Assembly (NCBI RefSeq): GCF_003730195.1
Contig: NZ_QWGG01000016.1
Coordinates: 1-52,165 of the forward strand
Length of the DNA stretch: 52,165 bases
Reading direction: 5' to 3'
Origin: Halosimplex salinum
GTDB lineage: Archaea > Halobacteriota > Halobacteria > Halobacteriales > Haloarculaceae
Shown in pieces: positions 26,201 to 34,442 of this stretch (its first letter is position 1; each line of letters starts with the position of its first letter). The notes below the pieces were generated by a model. The model was not told where the DNA came from. It saw nothing but the letters and a program-made list of their open reading frames with translations, and did no database searches. The position numbers and the translations under genes are program-made.

Positions 26201-27760
26201 CGACCCGTCGGTCAGCCGCATCGGATAAGCGCCCCGGTCGGCGTCGTACACGGCGTCGAGGCCGTCCAGGACCGTCTCCGCGGCGCCCAGCGCGCGTTCG
26301 CGGAGCGGGTGCCTGACCGGCGCCCTGGCCACGGCCGCGAACGCCTGGACGTACGTCGCAGCGGTGTGCGTGAACTGGCCGACCGCGTCCTCCCAGACGT
26401 TCTGACAGGGCGCCGGCAGTCCGTTCTCGTCGACGGTCCGAACCAGCGCGTCCACGGCCTCGACGACGGTCTCCCTGATCGAGACCGAGAGGTCGTCGTC
26501 CAGCATGCCGTGGCGCTCGCGCAGGAGCGTGGCGAGGAAGGCCGTCACCGACGCGGTCTGGTCGGCCTGGTACTCCACGGAGTCCTCGTTGCGTTCGACG
26601 TTCGCGTTGGCCCAGCCGGGCGCGAGCGAGCCGTCGACGGCCCACACGCGGTGGGGCCAGGTGCCGTCCGCGAGCTGGGCCTCGCAGTGAAAGCGCGCGC
26701 TCCGCTCGACCGGTCCGTCGAGCGAGAGGTCGAGGCGGTCGCCGGCCGCGAGCAGGTGGCGCGCGACTTCGGCGTCGTCGCGGAACCAGACGTAGCCGTA
26801 GCCGCCGGAGTTGGCGTGGAACGGGTCGAACTCCGGCCCGGCGATCCGGGCGCCCGTCGGCGCTTCGAGCAGGTCGACCACTCGCAGGTCGGTCCGCACC
26901 AGCGACGACCGGGGCGTCGACTCGGGGACGACGACGGTCGTCCGGTCGCGAGCGGCCGCGCGGATCTGCGCCGCGCTCGTGTGGTCGTCCGCGCAGGTCC
27001 GCAGGTCCGCCAGCGCGGTGCCCCGGTCCACTTCTCCGTGGTCGGAGAGCTGTGAGACCAGCGTCGTCCTGTTGCTCCGCCCGTCGCGCTCTAGCGGCGC
27101 GGTCACCACGAAGTCGCCGGTGAGCCGCGTCTGGTCGTAGCTGCGCGGTTCGTCGCCGCGTGGGAACTCGACAGGGTCGTCGCCGAGTATCTCCGAGAAC
27201 CGTTCCGGCCGCTGGCCGTGGACGCCGTCGAGTCCGGTCGAGGCCGTCAGGTAGTCGTGCTCGCGGCGGTGGAACACTTCGAGAACCGAGGCCCCTTCGG
27301 GACCGCTGTCGTCGTGGACGAGCGCGCCGACGCCCGCTTCCTTCCCTTCGGGCGCCATCGTGACGAACGCGACGAGGCGGGCCTCCGGCGGGACCGCACC
27401 GCGGAGTTCGACGTGGGTGACGTGGGCCCGGCCGAGCGTGAGGTCGTACTGGTGGACGGTGAACGTGCCCGCGTCGAACTCCGTCTCGACGAGCCTGGAG
27501 TCCCGGTAGTGGTGCTGTCTGATCGTCTCGAGGTCGGCGAACCAGTCGGTCCCCTCCGCCGTTCGGATGCCGAGTTTCGACCGATCGATGCCGTAGAGCC
27601 CCGAGAGCGACGCCGAGTAGTCGCGGAGCGACCCGTCCGGGCCGACGTGGACGAGGCGGTCGCCGTGGCCGGAGAAGGCGCCGGCGACCGTCCTGTTCTC
27701 CTCGGGGAAGCGCTCGCCGTGCGACCGCTTGTATTCGTCGAGCGCTGTCGTCAGCCGCAT
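23228..27760 (-). CDS. Giant glycoside hydrolase with two GH15 (glucoamylase-like) modules
   Basis: This 1510-aa protein starts at ATG 27760, 25 nt from a strong TATA box. Two GH15-type (alpha/alpha)6 modules are visible. The first has GGYGYVWFRD near residue 315 and ends with an AEQ...SATPLGWSHA segment. The second has YGYNFVWSRDLYQV near 1049, DDTGFIPQN, QMDNISFPQV, and AEQVW...GSATPLAWSMA near the end. GH15 enzymes release glucose from starch, glycogen or maltodextrin. No signal peptide is present, so it acts in the cytoplasm. The Glu that normally follows Asp in the general-acid motif appears as Gln in module 1 (ADQTA) and Asn in module 2 (MDN), so activity is uncertain. It neighbours a GH13 amylase, GT4 and MalQ. 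Confidence 0.85.
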   Translation of the reverse strand: MRLTTALDEYKRSHGERFPEENRTVAGAFSGHGDRLVHVGPDGSLRDYSASLSGLYGIDRSKLGIRTAEGTDWFADLETIRQHHYRDSRLVETEFDAGTFTVHQYDLTLGRAHVTHVELRGAVPPEARLVAFVTMAPEGKEAGVGALVHDDSGPEGASVLEVFHRREHDYLTASTGLDGVHGQRPERFSEILGDDPVEFPRGDEPRSYDQTRLTGDFVVTAPLERDGRSNRTTLVSQLSDHGEVDRGTALADLRTCADDHTSAAQIRAAARDRTTVVVPESTPRSSLVRTDLRVVDLLEAPTGARIAGPEFDPFHANSGGYGYVWFRDDAEVARHLLAAGDRLDLSLDGPVERSARFHCEAQLADGTWPHRVWAVDGSLAPGWANANVERNEDSVEYQADQTASVTAFLATLLRERHGMLDDDLSVSIRETVVEAVDALVRTVDENGLPAPCQNVWEDAVGQFTHTAATYVQAFAAVARAPVRHPLRERALGAAETVLDGLDAVYDADRGAYPMRLTDGSPDHRLDAATFALVDAVAEYEAVDDATLSDARVDRLADHVSTTLDGLFRNPVESELAGLARYEGDQWRRAGQDREKVWSAATAMGAVAAARTGVLLNERGRSGDAYLDRAGDLYELLGDDGPMTSDAGYLAEQTFDDGDLDSATPLGWSHAMRLRATALLDAEESLPVQTSDIEGPTERPRWTTGEKYGLGTAADHDAEDPSRVWFTLTEGAMTEVRFPQVDLMNLRTLDFLVTDRADGEYTVRTHNESRDSDDTVERRVEPTDDEALLFRHVFSETGNGQGRDWRLTVDYATDPAHDAVLADVQFEAADGHEYDVFAVADTALVNSATADRGFRLGEEGAHHLAARDPTAYTGEGDDPFLVDEEGEAHSVALAMAAKDRFEWATVGAAGSDQLRALFADGRLPEPRESVDNENVVLVGRLGRGARVESELAIGFARAADTAAALGEADGALDRGFETARSDYRKTWVEFLADRSLPDSVADDSDLAAQYRTALASLYAVEDKTYAGASIASPSVPWGEAVSADEPKGYGYNFVWSRDLYQVFTVFEAVGRLDIAADQLSYIYEYQQDDTGFIPQNTYINGITRWGGEQMDNISFPQVMAYQLAERGLDFDEVDYDYENVRRSADYVARNGPETAQERWEEEAGYSPSSIATEIAGLACAAKLAVDTGRDADALVWLALADQWVNNVENWTATETGTDRHTNTPYYVRVTRDGDPEAGHLRTLANAGPTLDEREIIDGGFLELVRLGVVPADDDVIENSVAEVDDTIRVDAGSAAGFYRYNGDGYGERGRGDVGAPWSVEEKGKGRLWPLLTGERGEYELQRTDPGLDPADCLRAMQEFANSGRMIAEQVWDREHATDYDWAFGEGTGSATPLAWSMAQYVRLAHGISAGEPVETPAFVRERYRERGLHEPDRSPALRVDTEFRGDTLVVSGETTGERVAVKTPVDEAVVEPAGTEFETTVDIERGENQVIVAAGASDLESSGTTVRRLML

Positions 27761-27782
27761 ACGGTCACCACGGCGCTGGCGC

Positions 27783-27789
27783 ATATAAA
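27783..27789 (-). promoter_or_regulatory. TATA box of the GH15 gene
   Basis: On the minus strand this reads TTTATAT, centred 26 nt upstream of ATG 27760. It fixes the start and indicates a leaderless transcript separate from the upstream amylase gene. Confidence 0.7.
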
Positions 27790-27866
27790 TCCGGGCTCGT
27801 AGGCGGGCGTTGCCACACGGTCACACCGGACACGGATCGCCGGACCGCGTCCGGGCGGGCGACGGT

Positions 27867-29921
27867 TCAGTCCCGGGTCGAACCGGCCGAGACGACGGCG
27901 ACGCTCTCGACGCGGAGGCCGCCGTCCGCGTCGATTCGATCCCCGGTGAGGAGGTCCGTGTCCCCGGTTTCGACGTCGACCGCGACGGTCGCCGGTTCGT
28001 CGCCGAAGTTCAGGACGATGACGACGGTGTCTCCGTCGGCGGCTTCGGCAGTGGCGTCCGCCGCTTCGCGACGGAAGGCGACGACGCGGTCGTCCCACCC
28101 TGAACGCACCCGGTAGTCGGTCCGCCGGAGCGCGGCGTCGGTGGCGAGAGCGGGGTATTCGCGCCGGAGCGCGGCGAGTCCGCGGACGTGCTCGCGGAGC
28201 GACTCGTCCGCGTGGGCCCACGCGAGGTCGTCGCGTTTGCCGCGCTGGCCGAACTCCTGGCCGGCGTACACCATCGGCGCGCCGGGGAGGGTGAACAGCG
28301 CCCCGAGCGCGGCCTCCGCGGCAGGGCGGCCGCACTCGACGAGGTAGCGCGTCTCGTCGTGGTTCTCGGCGTAGAGCATGAACCCGGCGTGGTCGGGGAA
28401 CCCCGTCCGGGCGCGCTCGTCGACGGCGTCGAGCACGGCCTCCGCGGACTCGCCGTTCCCGACGCGACGGAGCGCCGCGTACGTCGTCGAGTCGAAGTGC
28501 ACGTCGAAGCAACCGGCCTGGAAGTCCGGGATGTAGGGGATCGTCTCGTCGAGCAGGAGAAAGTCGCTGTCCCGTGCTTTCAGGCGGTCGTGGACCTCCC
28601 GCCAGAATCCGTCGGGCACCGCCCACGCCATGTCACAGCGGAAGCCGTCGACCAGCGGCGCCCACGTGTCGACCGCGTCGAGCAGGTGCCGACGGACCGG
28701 CAGGTGCGTGAAGTCGAAGTTGGCGATGAGCTCCCAGTCGAAGTACGTCTCCGGTTCGGTCGGCCCGCGCCACTCGTACCAGTCGCGGTACTCGCTGTCG
28801 GGGTCGGAGACGGCCGCCTGAAAGTGCGGATGGGCCCGCGCGGAGTGGTTGCAGACGAGGTCGAAGAGGACGCGCACGCCCCGCTCGTGGGCCGCCTCGA
28901 CGAGGCGCTCGTACTCCTCGCGGGTCCCGAGGTCCTCGGCCAGCGAGAAGAAGTCCGTCACGTTGTAGCCGTGCGGGGCGTCGTCGTTCTCCAGCACGGG
29001 CGTCAGCCAGAGCGTGTCGACGCCCAGCCCCGCGACGTAGTCCAGTCGCTCCCGGACGACGTCGAACACGGACCCGTCCGAACCGTCCGCGGCGCCGCTC
29101 GCCGCGTCGCTCCCCTGCCCTGGGAACGTCCGCACGTATATCTCGTAGATGACGGCGTCCTCGGCCCAGTCGGGCGGGTCGTAGGGGCGGGAGACGGTGA
29201 CCGGCGGCGCGCCCGCGCCGGCCGCGCTCGGGGCGTCGCCGTCGCCCGGGACCGCGCCGTCGCGCTCGATGTCGATCGAGTCGGGGACGCTGTAGCCGGC
29301 TCGACCGACCGCGACGGCGTGGACGCGGACACGGTCGGGGAGCGCACCGCTCGGAATCGTCAGTTCGTGCCCGTCGACGCGGACGTCCGGGCGTTCGATA
29401 TCGTCGCGGTCGTCGAGCAGGAACGCGACGGCGAGGTCGCCCGGCCGCTCGGAGCTCTCGGGGTGACTCTGCGGCGAGGCGGTCACCACCACGCCGCCGT
29501 CGGTGGACGCCGCCGAAAGCGAGAGGCGCGGTCGTCCACCTGCCCCCTCGTTCTCGACCGGTTCGTCGGCGCGGGCCGACCCCTCGCCCGAGGTGTCCGG
29601 TGCGGTCTCGGATTCGGCGTCGGTTCCCGTCGGCGCGCCCGACCGACCGTACGCGCTCTCGGTCGACCCCGGTGCGAGGTCGCCGGGGAACGCGCGGACC
29701 GTCAGCTCGTGGTGTCCGTCGGGCGCGTCGAGTCCGACGACGTACCGGCCCGGCACGTCCGGCCGGAACTGCTCGACCGGGTCGGAACCGACGGCCGCGC
29801 GCGACTCAGCGGGCGCGCGGTCGACCGACCACTCGTAGCTCGCCGCGGGGTCGGGGTCGCGCGGCGCGAGTTCCACCTCGTCGCCGACGGCGACGAACCG
29901 CGGCGGGCCCGGGTGATGCAT
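27867..29921 (-). CDS. GH13 alpha-amylase family enzyme with N-terminal beta domains
   Basis: The start ATG 29921 gives 684 aa; a longer in-frame extension lacks homology. The N-terminal ~230 residues are beta-rich, with PKD/CBM48-like stretches and an acidic Thr/Ser/Glu-rich insert. They are followed by the GH13 TIM barrel: LWLTPVLENDDAPHGYNVTDFF, then FDLVCNH (region I), GFRCDMAW with the catalytic Asp near 427, LLDE with the general acid near 458, and NHDE near 521. A C-terminal beta domain closes the protein. It probably hydrolyses or transfers alpha-1,4 (or 1,6) glucan. No signal peptide is seen. It is divergent from a small protein gene across 92 nt, and GH15 follows 106 nt downstream. 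Confidence 0.92.
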   Translation of the reverse strand: MHHPGPPRFVAVGDEVELAPRDPDPAASYEWSVDRAPAESRAAVGSDPVEQFRPDVPGRYVVGLDAPDGHHELTVRAFPGDLAPGSTESAYGRSGAPTGTDAESETAPDTSGEGSARADEPVENEGAGGRPRLSLSAASTDGGVVVTASPQSHPESSERPGDLAVAFLLDDRDDIERPDVRVDGHELTIPSGALPDRVRVHAVAVGRAGYSVPDSIDIERDGAVPGDGDAPSAAGAGAPPVTVSRPYDPPDWAEDAVIYEIYVRTFPGQGSDAASGAADGSDGSVFDVVRERLDYVAGLGVDTLWLTPVLENDDAPHGYNVTDFFSLAEDLGTREEYERLVEAAHERGVRVLFDLVCNHSARAHPHFQAAVSDPDSEYRDWYEWRGPTEPETYFDWELIANFDFTHLPVRRHLLDAVDTWAPLVDGFRCDMAWAVPDGFWREVHDRLKARDSDFLLLDETIPYIPDFQAGCFDVHFDSTTYAALRRVGNGESAEAVLDAVDERARTGFPDHAGFMLYAENHDETRYLVECGRPAAEAALGALFTLPGAPMVYAGQEFGQRGKRDDLAWAHADESLREHVRGLAALRREYPALATDAALRRTDYRVRSGWDDRVVAFRREAADATAEAADGDTVVIVLNFGDEPATVAVDVETGDTDLLTGDRIDADGGLRVESVAVVSAGSTRD

Positions 29922-30013
29922 TGGCCGTATCTGCGACTGTCTCCCCCTTTGCGCTTGCGGTGCTCGCGGTGTGCACGCGAACAACTAAGTCGCTGGTCCC
30001 CACCGGCTAAGAC

Positions 30014-30355
30014 ATGAGCGGAGCGACCGACCGGACGGGCGAGCGGGTGTCCGTGAACGTGGACGTCGACGGCGAGCGGACGACCATCGAGGTGACGGGC
30101 CAGCGGCGCGTCGCGGTCGTCGTCCGGTCGCAGTCGGGCGAGCGGATCTACCTGCCGCCAGAGAAACAGGAGAGCGAGCCCGCCGAGAGTCCGTACCGAC
30201 CGGCCGGCGGCGAGAGCCCCTACGAGGGCGTCCCCGACGACAGCCCGTACGGGTCGAGCCGGCAGGCCCCGACGACCCTCGGCCAGTCGCGGACCGCCGA
30301 CGGGTTCCGGATCGTCCACCCCGAACCGGTGACGGACGTGCGACTCCTGCGGTGA
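30014..30355 (+). CDS. Small haloarchaeal protein, 113 aa, unknown function
   Basis: The first ~50 residues form a predicted beta-rich domain (VSVNVDVDGERTTIEVTG, VAVVVRSQSGERIYLPP). The second half is Pro/Ser/Tyr-rich and contains three repeats of the type ESPY/DSPY. No family is recognised. The compact N-terminal beta domain and disordered tail suggest a binding or adaptor role. It is transcribed divergently from the GH13 gene; the stop codon lies in a 16-bp direct repeat. Confidence 0.7.
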   Translation: MSGATDRTGERVSVNVDVDGERTTIEVTGQRRVAVVVRSQSGERIYLPPEKQESEPAESPYRPAGGESPYEGVPDDSPYGSSRQAPTTLGQSRTADGFRIVHPEPVTDVRLLR

Positions 30356-30376
30356 AACGAGCGACTCCTGCGGTGA
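30340..30376 (+). repeat. 16-bp perfect direct repeat spanning a stop codon
   Basis: GCGACTCCTGCGGTGA occurs at 30340-30355 and again at 30361-30376 (21-nt period), including the TGA stop of the 113-aa gene. It is probably a recent slippage duplication. Confidence 0.75.
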
Positions 30377-30403
30377 GCGCTCGGGAGAGCCGACGCCGCG
30401 CGG

Positions 30404-31456
30404 CTACTCCTCGGTGATCTCCTCGTAGAATGCGACGTGTTCGTCGGCGACCGTCTCCCACGTCCTCGGTTCGTACGACAGCGGCGTGTCCGCGGCCAGT
30501 CCGGCGTCGATGCCGTCGGCGATGGAGTCGGAGTCGGGTTCGACCTCGACGATGCAGTCGTCGGGCAGCACCTCCGCGGCGCCGGACTCGCTGGCGACGA
30601 CGCGGGTCCCGACCGACAGCGCCTCGACGATGGTGATGCCGAACGGTTCGGCCAGCGACGGCGAGACGAACAGGTCCGCGCTCGCGTAGTAGTCGCCCAG
30701 TTCCGACTCGGGGACGTAGCCGACGAACTCGACCTGGTCCTCGACCCCGAGCACGTCGACGAACTCCCGCAACTGGTCGGTGAGGTGGCCGGTGCCGCCG
30801 AGGACGAGCGTCACGTCCGGCCGGCGGAGCTTTGAGAGCGCGTAGATCAGGTGGTCGATCCCCTTCTGGTCGGTGTGCCGGCCGACGAAGAACAGCATGG
30901 GGCCGTCGACGCCGAGTTCGGCCTTCAGGTCGCGACCGGTCGGCTCGACCGAGGAGAACCCGTTGTGGATGACGCGGGCGTCGCCGCCGTAGTCGTGGCC
31001 GAGGTTGCGTCGGAGCAGGTCGCTGACGGCGATCAGGTGGTCGGCGCGGTCGACGATCCGCTGTTCGGTCTCGACCTCTCGGTCGGGCGGGTGTCGGTTC
31101 CGGTCGGTGGTCAGCGAGTGGAACGTGGTCACCCACTCCACGTCGTGGGTCGCCTGGGCGCGCGAGCCGGGGCCGTAGCCGAACCAGTCGTGGGTGTGGA
31201 CCACGTCCGCGTCGGCCGCGTAGTCGACGAACTCGCTCGCGAGGCGATTGATGCGGGTGCTCACGTCGCCGTCGCCGGTCGGGACGCCGTGGACGTTCTC
31301 GCGGCCCTCGGGGGCGTACTCCGCCGGCAGGACGAGGTCGATATCGACGTCGTCGCGGCGGTCGAACTCGTCGACGAGTTCGCCGACGGCCGTGTCGAGC
31401 CCCCCGCTGACGTTCGGCGGGAATCCCCAGCCGAGCATGAGAACGCGTGGTGCCAT
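30404..31456 (-). CDS. GT4 glycosyltransferase, glycogen-synthase-like
   Basis: This 350-aa GT-B fold enzyme has an N-terminal glycine-rich acceptor loop (GWGFPPNVSGGLDTAVGELV), a central linker, VGRHTDQKGIDHLI at the start of the C-terminal domain, and the GT4 EX7E motif (EPFGITIVE) near residue 270. GlgA-like archaeal enzymes use UDP- or ADP-glucose to extend alpha-1,4-glucan. The location next to MalQ, GH13 and GH15 supports glycogen or maltodextrin synthesis, although GT4 enzymes also make glycoconjugates. It is divergent from malQ across 145 nt. Confidence 0.85.
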   Translation of the reverse strand: MAPRVLMLGWGFPPNVSGGLDTAVGELVDEFDRRDDVDIDLVLPAEYAPEGRENVHGVPTGDGDVSTRINRLASEFVDYAADADVVHTHDWFGYGPGSRAQATHDVEWVTTFHSLTTDRNRHPPDREVETEQRIVDRADHLIAVSDLLRRNLGHDYGGDARVIHNGFSSVEPTGRDLKAELGVDGPMLFFVGRHTDQKGIDHLIYALSKLRRPDVTLVLGGTGHLTDQLREFVDVLGVEDQVEFVGYVPESELGDYYASADLFVSPSLAEPFGITIVEALSVGTRVVASESGAAEVLPDDCIVEVEPDSDSIADGIDAGLAADTPLSYEPRTWETVADEHVAFYEEITEE

Positions 31457-31601
31457 CTACCCTCCCCTTCGTGACACCACCACTTTACCAGTTCGGCCGC
31501 GAGCGACCGCGAGACGCCGGGATGTAGACAACTGGTTGACAGCCGCCCGCCGGTCGGCGGGAGCCGGGCGTTTCAAACCGACGGCCGCCGAACGGCGAGA
31601 C

Positions 31602-33092
31602 ATGCAACAGGAGCGCCGGAGCGGCGTGTTTCTCCACCTCACCTCCCTCCCCGGGCCACACGGTATCGGCGACCTCGGGGACGGAGCGCGGCAGTTCCTC
31701 GACTTCCTCGACCGGGCCGACCAGTCGCTGTGGCAGTTCTGCCCCGTCGGCCCGACCTCCGAGGCCTACGGCCACTCGCCGTACGGGTCGTCGTCGGCGT
31801 TCGCCGGGAACCCGCTGCTGGTCGACCTCACGGACCTCGCCGAGCGCGGCTATCTCGACGAGTCCGACCTCGACGGACCGGCCGATTCCGACCCCTCCGA
31901 AGTGGACTACGCGACCGTCGCGCCGTCCAAACGCGACCGCCTCCGGGAAGCCTACGAGTCGTTCGCCGCGGACGCGCCCGAGAGCGACCGGGCCGCCTTC
32001 GAGGCGTTCCGCGAGCGCGAGTCGAACTGGCTGGACGACTACGCGCTGTTCGCCGCCCTGAAAGCGGCCCACGACGGCGCACCGTGGACGGACTGGCCGA
32101 CCGACCTCGCCTCGCGGGACCCGGAGGCGCTGGCCGAGGCGCGGGAGTCCCACGCCGACGCGGTCGGATACCACGAGTTCGTCCAGTGGACGTTCGACCG
32201 ACAGTGGCGGGCGCTCCGCGACGACGCCGCCGAGCGCGGGGTCGAACTCGTCGGCGACCTGCCGATATACGTCGCGCTGGATTCGGCGGACGTGTGGGCG
32301 AACCAGGACGTCTTCCAGCTGGACGGGGCCGGCGATCCGACGGCGGTCGCCGGTGTGCCGCCCAACCCCGGCGACGACGGCCAGCGGTGGGGGAATCCGG
32401 TGTACGACTGGGACGCGCTCCGCGAGGACGACTTCGGCTGGTGGCTCGACCGGCTCGACCGCCTGCTCGAACTGGTCGACGTCGCACGCATCGACCACTT
32501 CAAGGCGTTCGACGAGTTCTGGGCGATCCCGGCCGGCGCCGACGACCCGGCGGCCGGCGAGTGGCGGCCCGGGCCCGGTGCCGAGTTCTTCGAAGCGGTG
32601 CGGGACGACCAGGGCGGGCTCCCGTTCGTCGTCGAGGACCTGGGGTTCGTCGACGAGAGCATGGTCGCGCTGCGGGACCGCTTCGAGTTCCCCGGGATGG
32701 TCGTGCCCCACTACGCCGACTGGTGTTCCGAGGGCGACCGGTACAAACCCGTCAACTACCCGCGCCAGTCGGTCGCCTACACGTCGACCCACGACACCGA
32801 CACGGCCGTCGGCTACTACGAGTCCCTGCCCGAGGACCAGCGCGACTGCCTGCACTACGCGCTGGCGACCGACGGCGACCGGATCGCCTGGGACCTGATC
32901 GAGGCCGTCTGGGACTCCGAGTCCGTGCTGGCGCTGACGACGATGCCCGACCTCCTCGAACTCGGGAGCGAGGCGCGCTTCAACACCCCCGGGACGGCCG
33001 AGGGCAACTGGCGCTGGCGCGTCACGACCGACCAGTTGGACCCCGACATCGCCGACGAACTCGCCGGAATCACTGCGGCGACGCTCCGATAG
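31602..33092 (+). CDS. malQ: 4-alpha-glucanotransferase (GH77)
   Basis: Start ATG 31602 gives 496 aa, the usual GH77 length; the open frame upstream runs into the divergent GT4 gene. Family segments are clear: GVFLHLTSLPGPHGIGDLG at the N-terminus, DLPIYVALDSADVW, VARIDHFKAFDEFW with the nucleophile Asp near 296, VVEDLGF with the acid/base Glu near 344, and STHDTDTAVGYY with the third Asp near 395. MalQ shuffles maltodextrin chains, releasing glucose and longer glucans for phosphorylase, GH15 or glycogen enzymes. TTTCAAAC 25-32 nt upstream is a possible TATA box. Confidence 0.96.
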   Translation: MQQERRSGVFLHLTSLPGPHGIGDLGDGARQFLDFLDRADQSLWQFCPVGPTSEAYGHSPYGSSSAFAGNPLLVDLTDLAERGYLDESDLDGPADSDPSEVDYATVAPSKRDRLREAYESFAADAPESDRAAFEAFRERESNWLDDYALFAALKAAHDGAPWTDWPTDLASRDPEALAEARESHADAVGYHEFVQWTFDRQWRALRDDAAERGVELVGDLPIYVALDSADVWANQDVFQLDGAGDPTAVAGVPPNPGDDGQRWGNPVYDWDALREDDFGWWLDRLDRLLELVDVARIDHFKAFDEFWAIPAGADDPAAGEWRPGPGAEFFEAVRDDQGGLPFVVEDLGFVDESMVALRDRFEFPGMVVPHYADWCSEGDRYKPVNYPRQSVAYTSTHDTDTAVGYYESLPEDQRDCLHYALATDGDRIAWDLIEAVWDSESVLALTTMPDLLELGSEARFNTPGTAEGNWRWRVTTDQLDPDIADELAGITAATLR

Positions 33093-33213
33093 GCTCCGGG
33101 AGCGATCCCCACAGCTGCCGGCTCGAATCGCGTTCCCTCTGACCGACCAGCGCTCCCGAAAAATGTCGCTCCGTCGAGCCCGGTGGCTCGGTGCCCCGAC
33201 AGCGTCGACCCGG

Positions 33214-34047
33214 TTATCCGCCGACTTCGGTCGGAGTCGCCGTCTCGTTCCCTGCTTCGGTCGGGGTCTCGATCGGCGTCTCGGTGACGGTATCCGTCGG
33301 AGTCTCGGTGACGGTGTCCGTCGGCGTCTCGGTGACGGTGTCCGTCGGCGTCTCGGTGGCCGTCTCAGTCGGAGTGTCAGTGACTGTCTGGGTGGGCGTC
33401 TCGGTCTCCTCTCCCTCTTCTTCTTCCTCTTCGTCCTCTTCTTCCTCTTCGTCCTCTTCTTCCTCACCCTCGTCTTCTTCACCGTCGTCCTCCTCGTCGT
33501 CGCCGGCTCTCTCGGCGGCGTCCTCACCGGCGATCAGCGTCTCGACGGTGAGTTCCTGAACGGTCATCGTTCCGAAGCTCACGTTCTTCGCGTCGAGCAT
33601 CCCGCGAGCGACGCCGTTGTCGGATGCGGAGCCGTTGAACGTCACGCGGTCGGCTTCGACGTTCTCGAGGACGAGCCGGTTGATCCGGGCGTCGACGATG
33701 GCCGTGTTGTTCTCGATCGAGATCGTCCCTGACTGGACGACGCCGAGGTCGAGGGATTCGATCTCGAGGCCCTCCACGTTATCGCCGATCGCGGTCTCGA
33801 ACGCAGCGAGGAAGATCGAATCCGTCCGCTCGGTCTCGTTGAGATCGACCTCCTGGCTGGAGATGTTCACGTCTTCGAGGACGACACGCTCGGCCTCGAC
33901 GCCGTCCGCGACGACCGTCGTCTGATTCCCGGACGCCTGAGCCTCGTTGCCGATCGCTGCCGTCGTCCCCGCCGCGAACACCATCAGCGCCGCCAGTGCG
34001 AGAGCCGCGAGTTTGATGCCAGATCTGTCTGTCTCTCTGTCGGTCAT
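33214..34047 (-). CDS. Secreted acidic protein with Glu-rich and TPTE-repeat C-terminus
   Basis: From ATG 34047 this is 277 aa. A basic/hydrophobic N-terminus (KLAALALAALMVFAAGTTAA) acts as a Sec-type signal peptide. The folded part (about residues 45-180) shows beta-strand repeats of the type 'VEAERVVLEDVNIS', like a small right-handed or beta-sandwich domain. Then come a stretch of more than 30 Glu/Asp residues and a tandem PT(D/E)TVTET repeat, a typical haloarchaeal cell-wall spacer. No archaeosortase motif or final transmembrane helix is visible after the repeats. Function unknown; probably cell-surface or secreted. Confidence 0.75.
   Translation of the reverse strand: MTDRETDRSGIKLAALALAALMVFAAGTTAAIGNEAQASGNQTTVVADGVEAERVVLEDVNISSQEVDLNETERTDSIFLAAFETAIGDNVEGLEIESLDLGVVQSGTISIENNTAIVDARINRLVLENVEADRVTFNGSASDNGVARGMLDAKNVSFGTMTVQELTVETLIAGEDAAERAGDDEEDDGEEDEGEEEEDEEEEEDEEEEEEGEETETPTQTVTDTPTETATETPTDTVTETPTDTVTETPTDTVTETPIETPTEAGNETATPTEVGG
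33277..33395 (-). repeat. Tandem 24-nt repeats encoding ETPTDTVT units
   Basis: Four to five near-identical 24-nt units within the secreted-protein gene encode the Thr/Pro spacer. Such tracts change length by slippage. Confidence 0.85.
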
Positions 34048-34442
34048 GATACGAACGCAACTCGCGAAGCCCCGTCCATTGTTATTCGCCCGCCGCTGTT
34101 CGTCACCCGAGGCTATCGTTCGATCACCGCGAGTTACCGCCCGGGAGCGGTTCGGTCCCCGTCCGGTATCGGGTCGAAGCATCCCTGATTCTCCGCAGCG
34201 TCGACCCGGCGCCACGTCGACGGCCCGCTCGTCGGTCGGGATGCGAGCGGACGAATAGGAACGGCTGAACGCGCTCCCGGGAACGGCCGGCATTGGTAAG
34301 GTCACCCAAGGATCGCAGCGGACCCTCGCCGGACCGGCCCCTCGATCGCCGAATCGGCCGCTGCAGGCCGTGGGCGAGGGATCGAAGCGGAGAGACTGGC
34401 CGCGGGAGGAACGAATACCAGCGAGGCGCCGGACGACGAGCT
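34048..34442. other. Intergenic region between divergent genes; no gene seen
   Basis: This 395-nt gap separates the secreted-protein gene (minus) and the SDR gene (plus). Possible TATA-like stretches are GAATAAC on the minus strand near 34079-34086 and AACGAATACC near 34408. No supported ORF or RNA was seen. Confidence 0.4.

Noticed and set aside
23105-27055. Very long plus-strand open frame opposite the GH15 gene
   Set aside because: It has low-complexity Val/Arg/Gly composition and no domain, and the GH15 motifs lie on the other strand.
28188-30017. Long plus-strand open frame opposite the GH13 gene
   Set aside because: It is a shadow frame; the GH13 catalytic residues are on the minus strand.
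33277-33395. Short regular repeats that could suggest a CRISPR array
   Set aside because: They are contiguous 24-nt coding repeats (PTDTVTET) without spacers.
33947-34258. 103-aa plus-strand frame in the gap before the SDR gene
   Set aside because: It overlaps the signal peptide region of the secreted-protein gene in antisense and shows no domain or promoter.
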